A DNA stretch of 64,000 nucleotides from Bradyrhizobium sp. LMTR 3 (GCF_001693485.1 NZ_MAXC01000002.1:62001-126000); one strand, 5' to 3'; positions 8,207 through 17,376 are shown, counted from the stretch's first letter. Numbers and translations are program-made. The notes: a model not told the origin generated them from the sequence alone.

Positions 8207-10864
8207 TCATGCCGGGTGCGGATCCCGCACGGCCACGCCGCGCAATAGCTTCCCGATCTCCGGCTTGCAGGCGCCGCAATTGGTGCCGGCCTTCAGGCGC
8301 CGGCCGACGTCATCGACACTGGCCGCCCCCTTTTCGATTTCGGCCGAGATTTGGTGCTGCCCGACGCCGAAACACGAGCAGACGATGGATCCGACGTCCT
8401 GAGCGGCATCGAGCGGCTGCCCCGTCAGCAGCGACATGCGCGCACTCGGTGACAATTCCTGTTCCGCGAACAGGCCGGAGAGCCACGACCGAGAAACCAG
8501 CCTGTGATCGGGTGCGATGAACACGCAACCCTCCAGCCGGCCGTCGCGAACAGCGGCGTAGCGGAAGCGGCCAACCTTCGGATCGCGATAGGCGATCCAC
8601 TCGATGTCGTGCCCGGCGCGGAGTTGCGCCCGCGCCCAATCGCGCCAGCTCGGCGGCCGCTCGTCGAAGGCCAACTCCATCCGCCAGCAGGTCCCTGAAA
8701 GCCCGCCGACCCAGTAACCCGCGGCGGGACGCTCGATCTCCCGGCGGCTGAGGATGAAGGCATGCCATTTCGGCAAGTAAGCGGCCGCCTTGACCGGCGT
8801 GTGCTTGGACTCCGGCTGTCCGGAGATCGGATCGGTCGCCGGATTGACCAGCGCGTTGACCCGCCCCTCGCCGGCATACTCGCCATTCCAGTGCATCGGC
8901 ACGAACACGCAGCCGCGCCGCTGCTCGGCGGTGACGACGACGCGCGCCACCATCTCGCCCCACGGGCTGGTCAGCCGCGCGAGCCCGCCATTCTCCACCC
9001 CGGCTGCGCGTGCATCGTCGGGATGGAATTCCGCACAGGGCTCGAAGACGTGCGCCAGCAGCCGCGGCGATTTCCCGGTCCGCGTCATGGTGTGCCATTG
9101 ATCGCGGACCCGCCCGGTATTGAGCACCAGCGGATAGTCGCGGCTGGTCGCGTTGACGGCTGCGCGCGGCGTCACCGGCACGAAACGGGCTTTGCGGTCG
9201 GCTGTGAAGAATTCGCGCGTTTCGAACATCCGCGGCGTGCCGGTCGGATATTCCCGCGTCACCGGCCATTGGATCGGAGTAAGCGCATCGTAAGCGCGGT
9301 CGTCGAGCGTGTTCAGGGCGGACAGGTCGAAATCGCGCGTCCCGTTATTCTCGAAACTCGAAAGCCCGGCGTGCTCGCGGAAGATCGCCGCAGCGCTCGG
9401 ATAGTCGAACCCCGAAAAGCCCATGCGCCGGGCGACGTCGCAGACGGTCCGCCAATCCGCCCTTGCAGCTTCGGGCGCCGGCAGGAACGCTCGCTGCCGT
9501 GAAATGCGGCGTTCGGAGTTGGTAACGGTACCGTCCTTTTCGCCCCAGGTGAGTGCGGGGAGCAACACGTGAGCATGACGCGTGGTGTCGGTATGCCGCA
9601 TGCAATCGGACACGACGACGAGCTCGCACGCCTCGAGCGCGCGGCGTACACGATCGGCATCCGGCAGGCTGACCAGCGGATTGGTGGACATGATCCAGAC
9701 TGCCTTGATGCGCCGATCGGCGATCGCGTCGAACATGTCGATGGCCTTGAGGCCCTGCTTGTCCGCGATCACAGGCGATTGCCAGAACCGCTGGACGATA
9801 TCGCGGTGCTGCGGGTTCTCGATCTCCATGTGGGCGGCAAGCTGGTTGGCCAGCCCGCCGACTTCCCGGCCGCCCATGGCGTTGGGTTGTCCGGTCAGCG
9901 AGAATGGCCCCATACCGGGCCGCCCGATGCGGCCGGTCAACAAGTGGCAGTTGATGATCGAGTTGACCTTGTCGACGCCGCTGCTCGACTGGTTGATACC
10001 TTGCGAATAGAGCGTAACGACCCGCTCGGTTTTGGCAAACCAGTCGAAGAACAACGCCACTGCGCCCTCGCCCAGCCCACAGATGTCGGCCGTCTGCGCG
10101 ACCGTCTGGCCGGCGACCTGCCGCAGCGCGGCTTCGGCGCCGGTGGTGAATCCATCCACGAATGCGCGATCGATGACGTTGCGTGATGCAAGATGCGCAA
10201 GCAACCCGTTGAACAGCACGGAGTCGCTGCCCGAGCGAAGCGGCAGGTGCAGATCGGCGCCGTCGCATGTCGCGGTCCGCCGCGGGTCGATCACGACGAT
10301 GCGGCACGCGGGATTGCTGGCCTTGGCGGCCACCATGCGCTGGTAGAGGATCGGATGGCACCAGGCAGCATTGGAGCCGACGAGGACCAGAAGATCGGCT
10401 GTCTCGAGATCCTCATAACAGCCCGGAACAGTGTCGCTGCCGAACGCACGCTTGTGGCCTGCCACGCTCGAGGCCATGCACAGCCGCGAGTTGGTGTCGA
10501 TGTTCGCAGTGCCGATAAAGCCCTTGGCGAGCTTGTTGATGACGTAATAGTCCTCGGTGAGAATCTGGCCGGAGACATAGAACGCGATCGAATCCGGTCC
10601 ATGCTCGCGGATGATTCTGCCAAATCCATCCGCGACATGGTCGAGCGCCGTATCCCAGTTCCTTTCCTGCCCGTTGACCACAGGGGCGAGCAGCCGCCCC
10701 TCGAGGCCGATGGTCTCGGCGAGCGCCGAGCCTTTCGCGCACAGTCGCCCGAAATTGGCGGGATGAAGCGGATCGCCCCGGACGGTCACGGCGCCGGCGG
10801 GACCCCTGTCAGCGACAACGCCGCAGCCGACCCCGCAATACGGACAGGTTGTCTTAACTGCCAC
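8207..10864 (-). CDS. nasC: Assimilatory nitrate reductase, catalytic subunit
   Basis: 885 residues; a cytoplasmic molybdopterin (bis-MGD) enzyme that reduces nitrate to nitrite. The N-terminal 4Fe-4S site is C7-x2-C10-x3-C14-x27-C42, followed by Mo-bisMGD domains (SRLCMAS, NAAWCHPILYQR, the TNP segment) and a C-terminal dinucleotide-binding domain. The last 60 residues form a BFD-like [2Fe-2S] module with C829, C831, C863 and C866, as in NasA/NasC enzymes that take electrons through a fused or partner flavoprotein. No Tat signal, consistent with assimilation. It follows nirD by 12 bases in a nirB-nirD-nas operon. Also named nasA in other genera. Confidence 0.95.
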   Translation of the reverse strand: MAVKTTCPYCGVGCGVVADRGPAGAVTVRGDPLHPANFGRLCAKGSALAETIGLEGRLLAPVVNGQERNWDTALDHVADGFGRIIREHGPDSIAFYVSGQILTEDYYVINKLAKGFIGTANIDTNSRLCMASSVAGHKRAFGSDTVPGCYEDLETADLLVLVGSNAAWCHPILYQRMVAAKASNPACRIVVIDPRRTATCDGADLHLPLRSGSDSVLFNGLLAHLASRNVIDRAFVDGFTTGAEAALRQVAGQTVAQTADICGLGEGAVALFFDWFAKTERVVTLYSQGINQSSSGVDKVNSIINCHLLTGRIGRPGMGPFSLTGQPNAMGGREVGGLANQLAAHMEIENPQHRDIVQRFWQSPVIADKQGLKAIDMFDAIADRRIKAVWIMSTNPLVSLPDADRVRRALEACELVVVSDCMRHTDTTRHAHVLLPALTWGEKDGTVTNSERRISRQRAFLPAPEAARADWRTVCDVARRMGFSGFDYPSAAAIFREHAGLSSFENNGTRDFDLSALNTLDDRAYDALTPIQWPVTREYPTGTPRMFETREFFTADRKARFVPVTPRAAVNATSRDYPLVLNTGRVRDQWHTMTRTGKSPRLLAHVFEPCAEFHPDDARAAGVENGGLARLTSPWGEMVARVVVTAEQRRGCVFVPMHWNGEYAGEGRVNALVNPATDPISGQPESKHTPVKAAAYLPKWHAFILSRREIERPAAGYWVGGLSGTCWRMELAFDERPPSWRDWARAQLRAGHDIEWIAYRDPKVGRFRYAAVRDGRLEGCVFIAPDHRLVSRSWLSGLFAEQELSPSARMSLLTGQPLDAAQDVGSIVCSCFGVGQHQISAEIEKGAASVDDVGRRLKAGTNCGACKPEIGKLLRGVAVRDPHPA

Positions 10865-10876
10865 GGGCGATCACCC

Positions 10877-11212
10877 TCACTCGGCGGGCACAACCGCTGC
10901 CGTTTGGACGCTAAGCCAGACCATGCCGTTCTCCACCTTGGTCGGATGCGCGCGCGTGCATCCCTCGTCGGGCGCGACCGCCATGCCGCTTCTGAGCTCG
11001 ATGACGAAATTGTGCAGCGGACAGGTGACGCGCTTGTTGTGGACGATCCCTTGCGACAACGGTCCGCCCTTGTGCGGACAGCGGTCGTCGAGCGCGAACA
11101 CCTCGTCCTCGCCGGTCCGGAACACCGCAATGTCTCCGGAGGCCGTCCTCACCACGCGCGAGCCGAGAACGGGAATGTCGTTCAACGCCCCGATTTCGAT
11201 CCACTTGGTCAT
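10877..11212 (-). CDS. nirD: Nitrite reductase small subunit (Rieske-like)
   Basis: 111 residues with a full Rieske [2Fe-2S] ligand set: C45-P-H47 and C64-P-L-H67. Some NirD proteins have lost these ligands; this one keeps them. It pairs with NirB in NADH-dependent reduction of nitrite to ammonium. Its start overlaps the nirB stop by four bases (11209-11212), implying translational coupling. Confidence 0.95.
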   Translation of the reverse strand: MTKWIEIGALNDIPVLGSRVVRTASGDIAVFRTGEDEVFALDDRCPHKGGPLSQGIVHNKRVTCPLHNFVIELRSGMAVAPDEGCTRAHPTKVENGMVWLSVQTAAVVPAE

Positions 11213-13668
11213 GCCAGTTCGAGCTCCGCCAGCGGGGTGAATTCGTTACGGTCGACGCCGCGCTGGGCGCGCGCCGCCCAGGGATCGCTCTGCGAGAATT
11301 GCTGCGAATGGGCGAAGCGGCTGAACAGCGCCTTGCGGTTGGTGACATCGTCGACCACCTGCTTGCGGATCGCATCGAGACCGACCCGATCGCACCACTT
11401 GTACATGCGCTCCAGATACCAGCCCTGCTCGCGATAAAGCTGCGTCAGCGCAGCGACGATTTCGAGCGTCTCCTCTTCCGTCGCTGCCTTGGCCAGGAAT
11501 TCGGTTCCCTTGATGTGAAGACCGGCGGCGCCGGCGAAATGGATCTCGAATCCGGAATCGACGCAGACGACGCCGACGTCCTTGCAGGTCGCTTCCGCGC
11601 AGTTGCGCGGACAACCGGAGACCGCAAGTTTCACCTTGGCCGGCGTCCACGAGCCCCACATGAACTTTTCGAGTTTGATGCCGAGACCGGTCGAATCCTG
11701 CGTGCCGAAACGGCACCATTCCGATCCGACACAGGTCTTCACCGTGCGCAATCCCTTGGCATAGGCATGACCCGACACCATGCCAGCATTATTGAGATCG
11801 GCCCAGACCGCAGGCAGGTCCTCCTTCTTTACGCCCAGAAGATCGATGCGCTGTCCGCCGGTCACCTTGACGGTCGGAATCTTGAACTTGTCTGCGACAT
11901 CGGCGATGGCGCGCAATTCATCCGGCGTCGTGACACCGCCCCACATCCGCGGCACGACCGAATACGTTCCGTCCTTCTGGATATTGGCGTGAACGCGCTC
12001 GTTGATATAGCGCGACTGCTGATCGTCGCGATACTCGCCGGGCCAGGTGGCAAGCAGATAATAGTTCAGGGCAGGCCGGCAGGAGTGGCACCCGTTCGGC
12101 GTTTTCCAGTCCATGAACTTCATGACATCAGGGATGGTCTTCAATCCATTCTCGACGATGACGCGGCGCGCATCATCGTGGCTGTGATCGGTGCACGCGC
12201 ACATCGGCTTGACCTTCGGCGCCGCCGAATAGTCGCCGCCGAGCGTGAAAGCGAGTACCTGCTCGACCAGGCCGGTGCAGGAACCGCACGACGACGACGC
12301 CTTGGTGTGGGCACGCACGTCATCGATCGTGAAGAGTTTCTTTTCGCTGATTGCCTTGACGATCGTCCCCTTGCAGACGCCGTTGCATCCGCAGATTTCC
12401 GTATCGTCGCTCATGGCGGCAACCGAGTTCTTGCCGCTATGGCCGCCGTCGCCGAGATTGGCGGCACCGAACACCAGCCGCTCGCGCATCTGCGAAACGT
12501 CGGTGCCGTCGCGCAGATGCTGGAAGTACCACGGGCCGTCGATGGTATCGCCATAGAGCACGGCGCCGACGATTTTCTTGTCGCGCAGGATGATGCGCTT
12601 GTAGACGCCGCGGGAGGCGTCCTGCATGACGATCTCTTCCTTGTCCGCACCCGGCGCGAAGTCGCCGGCGGAGAACAGGTCGATCCCGGTCACCTTCAGT
12701 TTGGTCGAAACCACCGATCCGTCATAGGTGGCGAAACCCTTCATGGCGAGGTGGTTGGCGCAGACCTTGGCCTGGTCGAACAAGGGAGCCACGAGCCCGT
12801 AGGTCTGGCGCCGGTGCTGCACGCATTCGCCGACGGCGTAGATCCGGCCGTCATAGGTCTGCATGGTGTCGGAGACCACGATGCCGCGCTCGCAATAGAG
12901 GCCTGCCTTGCGCGCCAGCTCGACATTCGGGCGGATGCCGACCGCCATCACGACCAGATCCGCGGGGATCTCCTCGCCGTCGGCGAAGCGCACACCGGTT
13001 ACGCGATCCTCGCCGAGAATCGCCTCCGTTTGCGCCGGCATCTTGAACACCATGCCGCGCTCTTCCAGCGACTTGCGCAGCAGTCCGCCCGCGACCTGAT
13101 CGAGCTGGCGCTCCATCAGCGTGTCGAGCAGATGCACGACGGTGACGTTCATGCCGCGCTTCATCAGGCCGTTGGCCGCTTCGAGGCCGAGCAGACCGCC
13201 GCCGATCACGACGGCATCCTTGAAGCTCGTCGAGGCCTGAACCATATGCTCGACGTCCTGGATATCGCGAAAGCCGATGACGCCCCGGAGGTCCTTGCCT
13301 GGAAGCGGCAACATGATCGGGTTCGAGCCGGTGGCGATCAGCAGGCGATCGTAGGGTACCCGCGCGCCCTCTCGCGTCACGACTTCGCAGGTACGGCGAT
13401 CGATCATCTCGATCATTTCGCCCTTGCGCAGCGTGATGCCGTTATCGTCGTACCACTGCTCCGGGTTAAGCATGATGTCGTCGACGGTCTTCTCGCCGGC
13501 AAGCACGGGCGACAGCAGAATTCGGTTGTAGTTGCCGTATGGCTCGGAGCCGAACACGGTGATGTCATAGAGATCGGGCGCACGGTCCAGCAGCAATTCC
13601 ACCGTGCGGATGCCGGCCATGCCGTTGCCGATCACCACCAACTTCGGCTTGTTTACTTTGTCGAGCAT
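11209..13668 (-). CDS. nirB: NAD(P)H-dependent nitrite reductase large subunit
   Basis: 819 residues. Domains in order: FAD/NAD(P)H oxidoreductase (about 8-300, GNGMAGIRTVE and GGGLLGLEAANG), BFD-type [2Fe-2S] segments (CGCNGVCKG with CGSCTG, then a second cysteine-bearing segment), and the siroheme/4Fe-4S domain with C646-x5-C652 and C686-x3-C690. It reduces nitrite to ammonium in the cytoplasm. First gene of the leftward nirB-nirD-nasC operon, with a sigma-54-like promoter about 140 bp upstream. Confidence 0.97.
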   Translation of the reverse strand: MLDKVNKPKLVVIGNGMAGIRTVELLLDRAPDLYDITVFGSEPYGNYNRILLSPVLAGEKTVDDIMLNPEQWYDDNGITLRKGEMIEMIDRRTCEVVTREGARVPYDRLLIATGSNPIMLPLPGKDLRGVIGFRDIQDVEHMVQASTSFKDAVVIGGGLLGLEAANGLMKRGMNVTVVHLLDTLMERQLDQVAGGLLRKSLEERGMVFKMPAQTEAILGEDRVTGVRFADGEEIPADLVVMAVGIRPNVELARKAGLYCERGIVVSDTMQTYDGRIYAVGECVQHRRQTYGLVAPLFDQAKVCANHLAMKGFATYDGSVVSTKLKVTGIDLFSAGDFAPGADKEEIVMQDASRGVYKRIILRDKKIVGAVLYGDTIDGPWYFQHLRDGTDVSQMRERLVFGAANLGDGGHSGKNSVAAMSDDTEICGCNGVCKGTIVKAISEKKLFTIDDVRAHTKASSSCGSCTGLVEQVLAFTLGGDYSAAPKVKPMCACTDHSHDDARRVIVENGLKTIPDVMKFMDWKTPNGCHSCRPALNYYLLATWPGEYRDDQQSRYINERVHANIQKDGTYSVVPRMWGGVTTPDELRAIADVADKFKIPTVKVTGGQRIDLLGVKKEDLPAVWADLNNAGMVSGHAYAKGLRTVKTCVGSEWCRFGTQDSTGLGIKLEKFMWGSWTPAKVKLAVSGCPRNCAEATCKDVGVVCVDSGFEIHFAGAAGLHIKGTEFLAKAATEEETLEIVAALTQLYREQGWYLERMYKWCDRVGLDAIRKQVVDDVTNRKALFSRFAHSQQFSQSDPWAARAQRGVDRNEFTPLAELELA

Positions 13669-13810
13669 GCTCTGCCTTCTAATTCAGGTTCCGATGGCCC
13701 CGCTCGGCGACGCAACCCTGCATCGTCGATTGGCGAGAATTATTGATGATTGAGGAGCGCCCATCGGCGGGCAGAGTATCGTCGGCTATGACGATCGATA
13801 TCTCATGTAT

Positions 13811-13825
13811 TCAAGAGACGTGCCA
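13811..13825 (-). promoter_or_regulatory. Near-consensus sigma-54 promoter for nirB
   Basis: Read on the minus strand: TGGCACG-TCTC-TTGA. The -24 block is perfect and the spacing is correct, but the -12 block is TTGA instead of TTGC. Predicted transcript start near 13800, giving a leader of about 130 nt before nirB. An NtrC-like palindrome lies 63 bp upstream. Confidence 0.55.
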
Positions 13826-13887
13826 ACGCCGAACCCGTAGTTCTTCGGGCGCAACACACGGCTTCGGCAGGTAAATCGCTAATTGGC

Positions 13888-13903
13888 TGCACCTGCGCGT
13901 GCA
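13888..13903. promoter_or_regulatory. NtrC-like palindrome TGCAC-N6-GTGCA
   Basis: TGCACCTGCGCGTGCA has perfect 5-bp arms matching NtrC half-sites, but the spacer is 6 instead of the usual 7 bases. It sits about 90-105 bp upstream of the predicted nirB start, the normal distance for a bacterial enhancer. Confidence 0.45.
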
Positions 13904-14132
13904 TGGATGCCCAAAAAATCACCCGTAGGGGCTATCCATTGTGCACAACCCGAATACTTCACCGTGACTCGATGGCAATGTGCCCGTGGAAATAGCACGG
14001 CGCCGACCGGCGGGTTTCAGGAGAGCCTTCTTCGTTAATACTTCGCACAGCATAATAAAACACCACACTGCACGTTCGAGCGGCTGGTTTTGCCAACAAA
14101 CGGAGCAGCGGCCGCATTCGCGGCAGTTTGGG

Positions 14133-14150
14133 CGCACCTGGCAAGGTACT
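14133..14150. promoter_or_regulatory. Weak NtrC-like site upstream of narK promoter
   Basis: CGCACC-tggcaa-GGTACT keeps one good half-site (5 of 6) and one poor one, with a spacer of 6 rather than 5. It lies about 60-77 bp upstream of the predicted narK transcript start. Supported by position more than by match. Confidence 0.25.
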
Positions 14151-14183
14151 GCAAACACACGCCAAGTGGCGCGCTTGTTTGTC

Positions 14184-14199
14184 TGGCACGTGAATTGCT
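14184..14199 (+). promoter_or_regulatory. Consensus sigma-54 promoter for narK
   Basis: TGGCACGTGAATTGCT matches the -24/-12 consensus TGGCACG-N4-TTGCW at every specified position. The predicted transcript start is near 14210, leaving a leader of about 110 nt before the narK ATG. Sigma-54 control of nitrate assimilation through NtrC is well established in proteobacteria. Confidence 0.85.
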
Positions 14200-14273
14200 G
14201 ACGCTGAGACCTAGAGTGCGTCTCAACGACGAGCCGACTCGCTTCCCAAATTCCGTCTCCTTGTGCCGAGATT

Positions 14274-14292
14274 ACCGCGCGGCCCGCGCGGT
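14274..14292 (+). promoter_or_regulatory. GC-rich hairpin in the narK leader
   Basis: ACCGCGCG and CGCGCGGT form an 8-bp stem with a 3-nt loop, 28 nt before the narK start. No U-tract follows, so it is not a classical terminator. In related systems NasT acts on hairpins in nas leaders; whether this is such a target cannot be judged from the hairpin alone. Confidence 0.4.
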
Positions 14293-14320
14293 GTCACACG
14301 CCGCTGTTCGAGGCTGCTCG

Positions 14321-15580
14321 ATGAAGTTTGCTGAATTCAAGAAGGCCGGCCATTGGCCCACGCTACTCGCCGCCTTTCTCTATTTCGACATAAGCTTCAT
14401 GGCTTGGGTCGCGCTCGGTCCGTTGATCGTCTACATCGTGCATGACATGAACCTGGCCGTCGACGAGAAGTTCACGCTCGTTGCCATCCCGGTTCTGGCC
14501 GGCGCGCTGCTGCGGGTGCCGATGGGCCTACTCGCCGATCTGTTCGGCGCCAAGCGGACCGGAATTGTCGCGCAGCTCGTCGTCATCGCCGCGACGTCCT
14601 GGGTTTGCTATTTCGGACTCCCGAACAAGCTGTCGGTGGAAATCTTCGGTCTCGCGCTCGGCATCGGCGGCGCTTCGTTCGCGGTGGCACTGCCGCAGGC
14701 GAGCCGCTGGTATCCGCCGCAATATCAAGGCGTGGTGATGGGGATCGCCGGCGCCGGCAACATGGGCGTCGTGCTCGACACGATGTTCGCGCCGACGATT
14801 GCCGAGCTTTGGGGCTGGCAAGCCGTGTTCGGCGTGCTGCTCGTTCCGATGGTGCTGATCCTCGCCTACTACGCCTATGCCGCCAAGGATGCGCCCGGAG
14901 AGCGCAAGCCGATCTCGCTGAAGGCCTATGGCACGTTGCTGCGCGATCCCGACAGCCGCTGGTTCATGTTCTTCTACTTCATCACCTTCGGCGGCTTCGT
15001 TGGCCTCGCCAACGCGTTGCCGCTGTATTTCACCGTGCAATATCACGTATCAGGCGTCGCGGCGGGTCTGCTGGTTTCCTTGATCGTTGCCTTCGGCTCG
15101 GGTTTCCGCCCGGTCGGCGGCCTGATCGCCGACCGCATCGGCGGCATCCGTTCATTATCGATGTTCTTTGGCGTCGTCGTGGCGGCGTATCTCGTCATCG
15201 CCTTCATGCCGGAGGGGCCGGCCGCGCCAGTGGCTGCGGGTTGGGCGCTCACCGAAATGCCACGGATCGCCTGGATGTCGGTGCTGCTGTTCTCCATCGG
15301 AGTCCTCGCGCTCGGCATGGGCAATGGCGCCGTGTTTCAGCTCATTCCGCTCCGCTTCCGCCAGGAGATCGGCCTGATGACCGGCATGGTGGGTTGCGCC
15401 GGAGGCATCGGCGGTTTCTTCCTTGCCAAGGCGCTCGGCGTCGCCAAGGGAATGACCGGCGGATTTGGCGCGGGCTTCCTGTTTTTCGGCCTGCTGGCGT
15501 TGCTTGGTTTCCTCGGACTTGCCATGGTCAAGGTGCGCTGGCGCACCACGTGGGGCGCCGCATCGGGAGCGCGGGTCTGA
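14321..15580 (+). CDS. narK: Nitrate/nitrite MFS transporter (NarK/NasA type)
   Basis: 419 residues from ATG 14321, about 12 membrane segments. The NNP-family signatures are recognisable: GALLRVPMGLLADLFGAKR after TM2 and a GGIGG-rich segment in TM11 (MVGCAGGIGGFFLAKALG). It imports nitrate for the reductase encoded divergently. The frame extends upstream to 14090, but that part overlaps the sigma-54 promoter at 14184, so the internal ATG is the real start. It is followed 33 bp later by the phosphatase-kinase gene. Confidence 0.92.
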   Translation: MKFAEFKKAGHWPTLLAAFLYFDISFMAWVALGPLIVYIVHDMNLAVDEKFTLVAIPVLAGALLRVPMGLLADLFGAKRTGIVAQLVVIAATSWVCYFGLPNKLSVEIFGLALGIGGASFAVALPQASRWYPPQYQGVVMGIAGAGNMGVVLDTMFAPTIAELWGWQAVFGVLLVPMVLILAYYAYAAKDAPGERKPISLKAYGTLLRDPDSRWFMFFYFITFGGFVGLANALPLYFTVQYHVSGVAAGLLVSLIVAFGSGFRPVGGLIADRIGGIRSLSMFFGVVVAAYLVIAFMPEGPAAPVAAGWALTEMPRIAWMSVLLFSIGVLALGMGNGAVFQLIPLRFRQEIGLMTGMVGCAGGIGGFFLAKALGVAKGMTGGFGAGFLFFGLLALLGFLGLAMVKVRWRTTWGAASGARV

Positions 15581-15613
15581 CGGCGCGCGCTGCTAAATTG
15601 ACAGGTCGCGCGC

Positions 15614-17326
15614 GTGACAATCGGTTCGCAGCGGAATCTCGGGGTTCGCGTCGGCTTCGTCAGCGAGACTGGCAAGCGCTCCGCCAATGAGGATTATGTC
15701 GGGACCTGTCTCGGCCGATCTGGTGTAAGCAACCGCGACATCGTCGCCGCCGTCGCTGACGGCGTCGGCGGACACAAGGGCGGACGCGAAGCCGCCGAGC
15801 TTGCGGTTCGTTGCTTCATCGACGCCTATTATTCCCTCCCCGAGACGCTGGGCGTACGCCGCCGGGCGTCGCGCTCGCTGGAAGCCGCCAATAGCTGGAT
15901 CTATACGCAAGGCCGCACCGATCCTCGCCTCAGCGGCATGAGCTGCGCCTTCTCGTCGATCATCCTGTCGCGGCGGCTTTGCCACATCATTCACATCGGC
16001 GACACCCGCGCCTATCGCCTGAGCGAGGGACGGCTGGAGCGGCTGACCACCGACCACATCGCCGGACGCGGCGATCTCGCTCATCTGCTCAACCGCGCCA
16101 TCGGCTTCGAGGATTTTGCCCGCTTCGACTACGCCACCGTCGGGTTACGGCAGCACGACAGGCTGCTGATCTGCAGCGACGGCGTCCATGGCGTGCTTGC
16201 CGATCACCGCCTGCAGCTATTATTGAGCGAGCGCACCTCGCCGGAAGAATCCGCTCGCGCGCTGGTCGACGCGGCGCTGGATGCCGGTTCCACCGACAAC
16301 ATGACAGCGCTGGTGCTCGATGTCGTCGACCTGCCGCCCGCCGACCGGGACGAGCTCACCCACTCGATCGCGACGCTTCCAATTCTTGACCTGCCCGAAA
16401 CCGGCGGCGTCATCGACGATTTTACGCTCGGCGAAATGCTGTCCGATGGGCGCTACAGCCGGCTGTTTAAAGCGATCGACAAGCGGCAGGGTCGCGAGGT
16501 CGTGCTGAAATTTCCGCATCCGCGCGTGGCCAGTGAGGGCTCGTATCGCCTCGCCTTCGTCCGCGAGGCATGGGTCGCGGCCCGCGTGCGCAGCCTCTGG
16601 ATCGGCGAAATCATCGAACTGCCGGCCGAACGGCAGACCCGGCTCTATTCGGTGATGCCGCTTTACGAAGGCGAGACGCTGGAACAGCGGCTCAATCGCT
16701 CGCCGCAGCTTTCGCTGGCCGAAGGCATCGGCATCGCAACCAAGCTGGCGCGCGCGGTTGCGACCCTGCACCGGGCCGGCATAATCCATCGCGACATCAA
16801 GCCCGACAACGTGATCCTGTTGAAGGCCGGCGGATTGCGGCTGGTCGATCTCGGCGTCGCGCGCGTGCCGTTGCTCGAGGACTTCCCGGCTGAGGATATT
16901 CCGGGCACACCGAGCTACATGGCGCCGGAGTTGTTCGGCGGGCGGCCCGGCGACGAGTTTTCCGATCTCTATGCGCTCGGCGTAACCGTGTACCGGATGT
17001 TCACCGCCGCCTATCCCTACGGCGAAATCGAACCGTTCTCGCGGCCCCGCTTCGGCAAACCCGCCTACCTCTCGCGCTATCGCCCCGACCTGCCGGCCTG
17101 GCTGGACGCGGTGGTCGGCAAGGCGCTCAACGTCGATCGCACGCAACGCTATGGCGACGTCATCGAATTCTCGCACGAGCTCGAGAACGGCGCGATGTGG
17201 GCAAAGCCCGCCGTCACGTCGCGGCGCTCGCTTTACGAGCGCGATCCGCTGGTGTTCTGGAAGAGCCTGTCGGCGGGCCTGATCGTGCTCGTCATCCTGC
17301 TGCTTGCATGGATCGTAAAAAATTAG
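15614..17326 (+). CDS. Fused PP2C phosphatase and Ser/Thr kinase, tail-anchored
   Basis: 570 residues. An N-terminal PP2C phosphatase (about 8-240) carries metal ligands D49 (VADGVGGHKGG), D189 (CSDGVHG) and D228 (STDNMT). A Hanks-type kinase (about 268-530) follows with K299, catalytic HRDIKPDN (D394), a DLG in place of DFG at 412-414, and GTPSYMAPE; the glycine loop is poor. A single C-terminal membrane helix (about 548-567) anchors it with both domains in the cytoplasm. Such fusions sit beside nitrate assimilation genes in Pseudomonas and other genera, and here it follows narK by 33 bp. Its target is not known. Confidence 0.9.
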   Translation: MTIGSQRNLGVRVGFVSETGKRSANEDYVGTCLGRSGVSNRDIVAAVADGVGGHKGGREAAELAVRCFIDAYYSLPETLGVRRRASRSLEAANSWIYTQGRTDPRLSGMSCAFSSIILSRRLCHIIHIGDTRAYRLSEGRLERLTTDHIAGRGDLAHLLNRAIGFEDFARFDYATVGLRQHDRLLICSDGVHGVLADHRLQLLLSERTSPEESARALVDAALDAGSTDNMTALVLDVVDLPPADRDELTHSIATLPILDLPETGGVIDDFTLGEMLSDGRYSRLFKAIDKRQGREVVLKFPHPRVASEGSYRLAFVREAWVAARVRSLWIGEIIELPAERQTRLYSVMPLYEGETLEQRLNRSPQLSLAEGIGIATKLARAVATLHRAGIIHRDIKPDNVILLKAGGLRLVDLGVARVPLLEDFPAEDIPGTPSYMAPELFGGRPGDEFSDLYALGVTVYRMFTAAYPYGEIEPFSRPRFGKPAYLSRYRPDLPAWLDAVVGKALNVDRTQRYGDVIEFSHELENGAMWAKPAVTSRRSLYERDPLVFWKSLSAGLIVLVILLLAWIVKN

Positions 17327-17353
17327 CCCGACGCTCCGGGTAGAGCGTCGGGC
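17326..17353 (+). terminator. Stem-loop after the phosphatase-kinase gene
   Basis: GCCCGACGCTC and GAGCGTCGGGC form a perfect 11-bp stem with a 6-nt loop beginning at the last base of the stop codon. There is no strong U-tract, so termination may be rho-assisted, but its place between convergent genes supports the role. Confidence 0.6.
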
Positions 17354-17376
17354 CATATCATGAGCGAAGCAAACAG

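Larger units (their letters stand above)
13669..14320. other. 652-base divergent nirB/narK regulatory region
   Basis: No convincing gene is present. The region contains a sigma-54-like promoter facing nirB, a perfect sigma-54 promoter facing narK, two NtrC-like palindromes and a GC-rich hairpin just before narK, each listed separately. Frames running through it lack codon bias and ribosome-binding sites. Confidence 0.8.

Noticed and set aside
11299..13746. 815-codon open frame antisense to nirB
   Set aside because: Shadow of a high-GC gene; composition rich in H, R, D and A, and no recognisable domain, while nirB on the other strand is certain.
14090..14320. N-terminal extension of narK
   Set aside because: It contains the sigma-54 promoter and a cysteine/arginine-rich unlikely sequence; the ATG at 14321 begins the first membrane helix.
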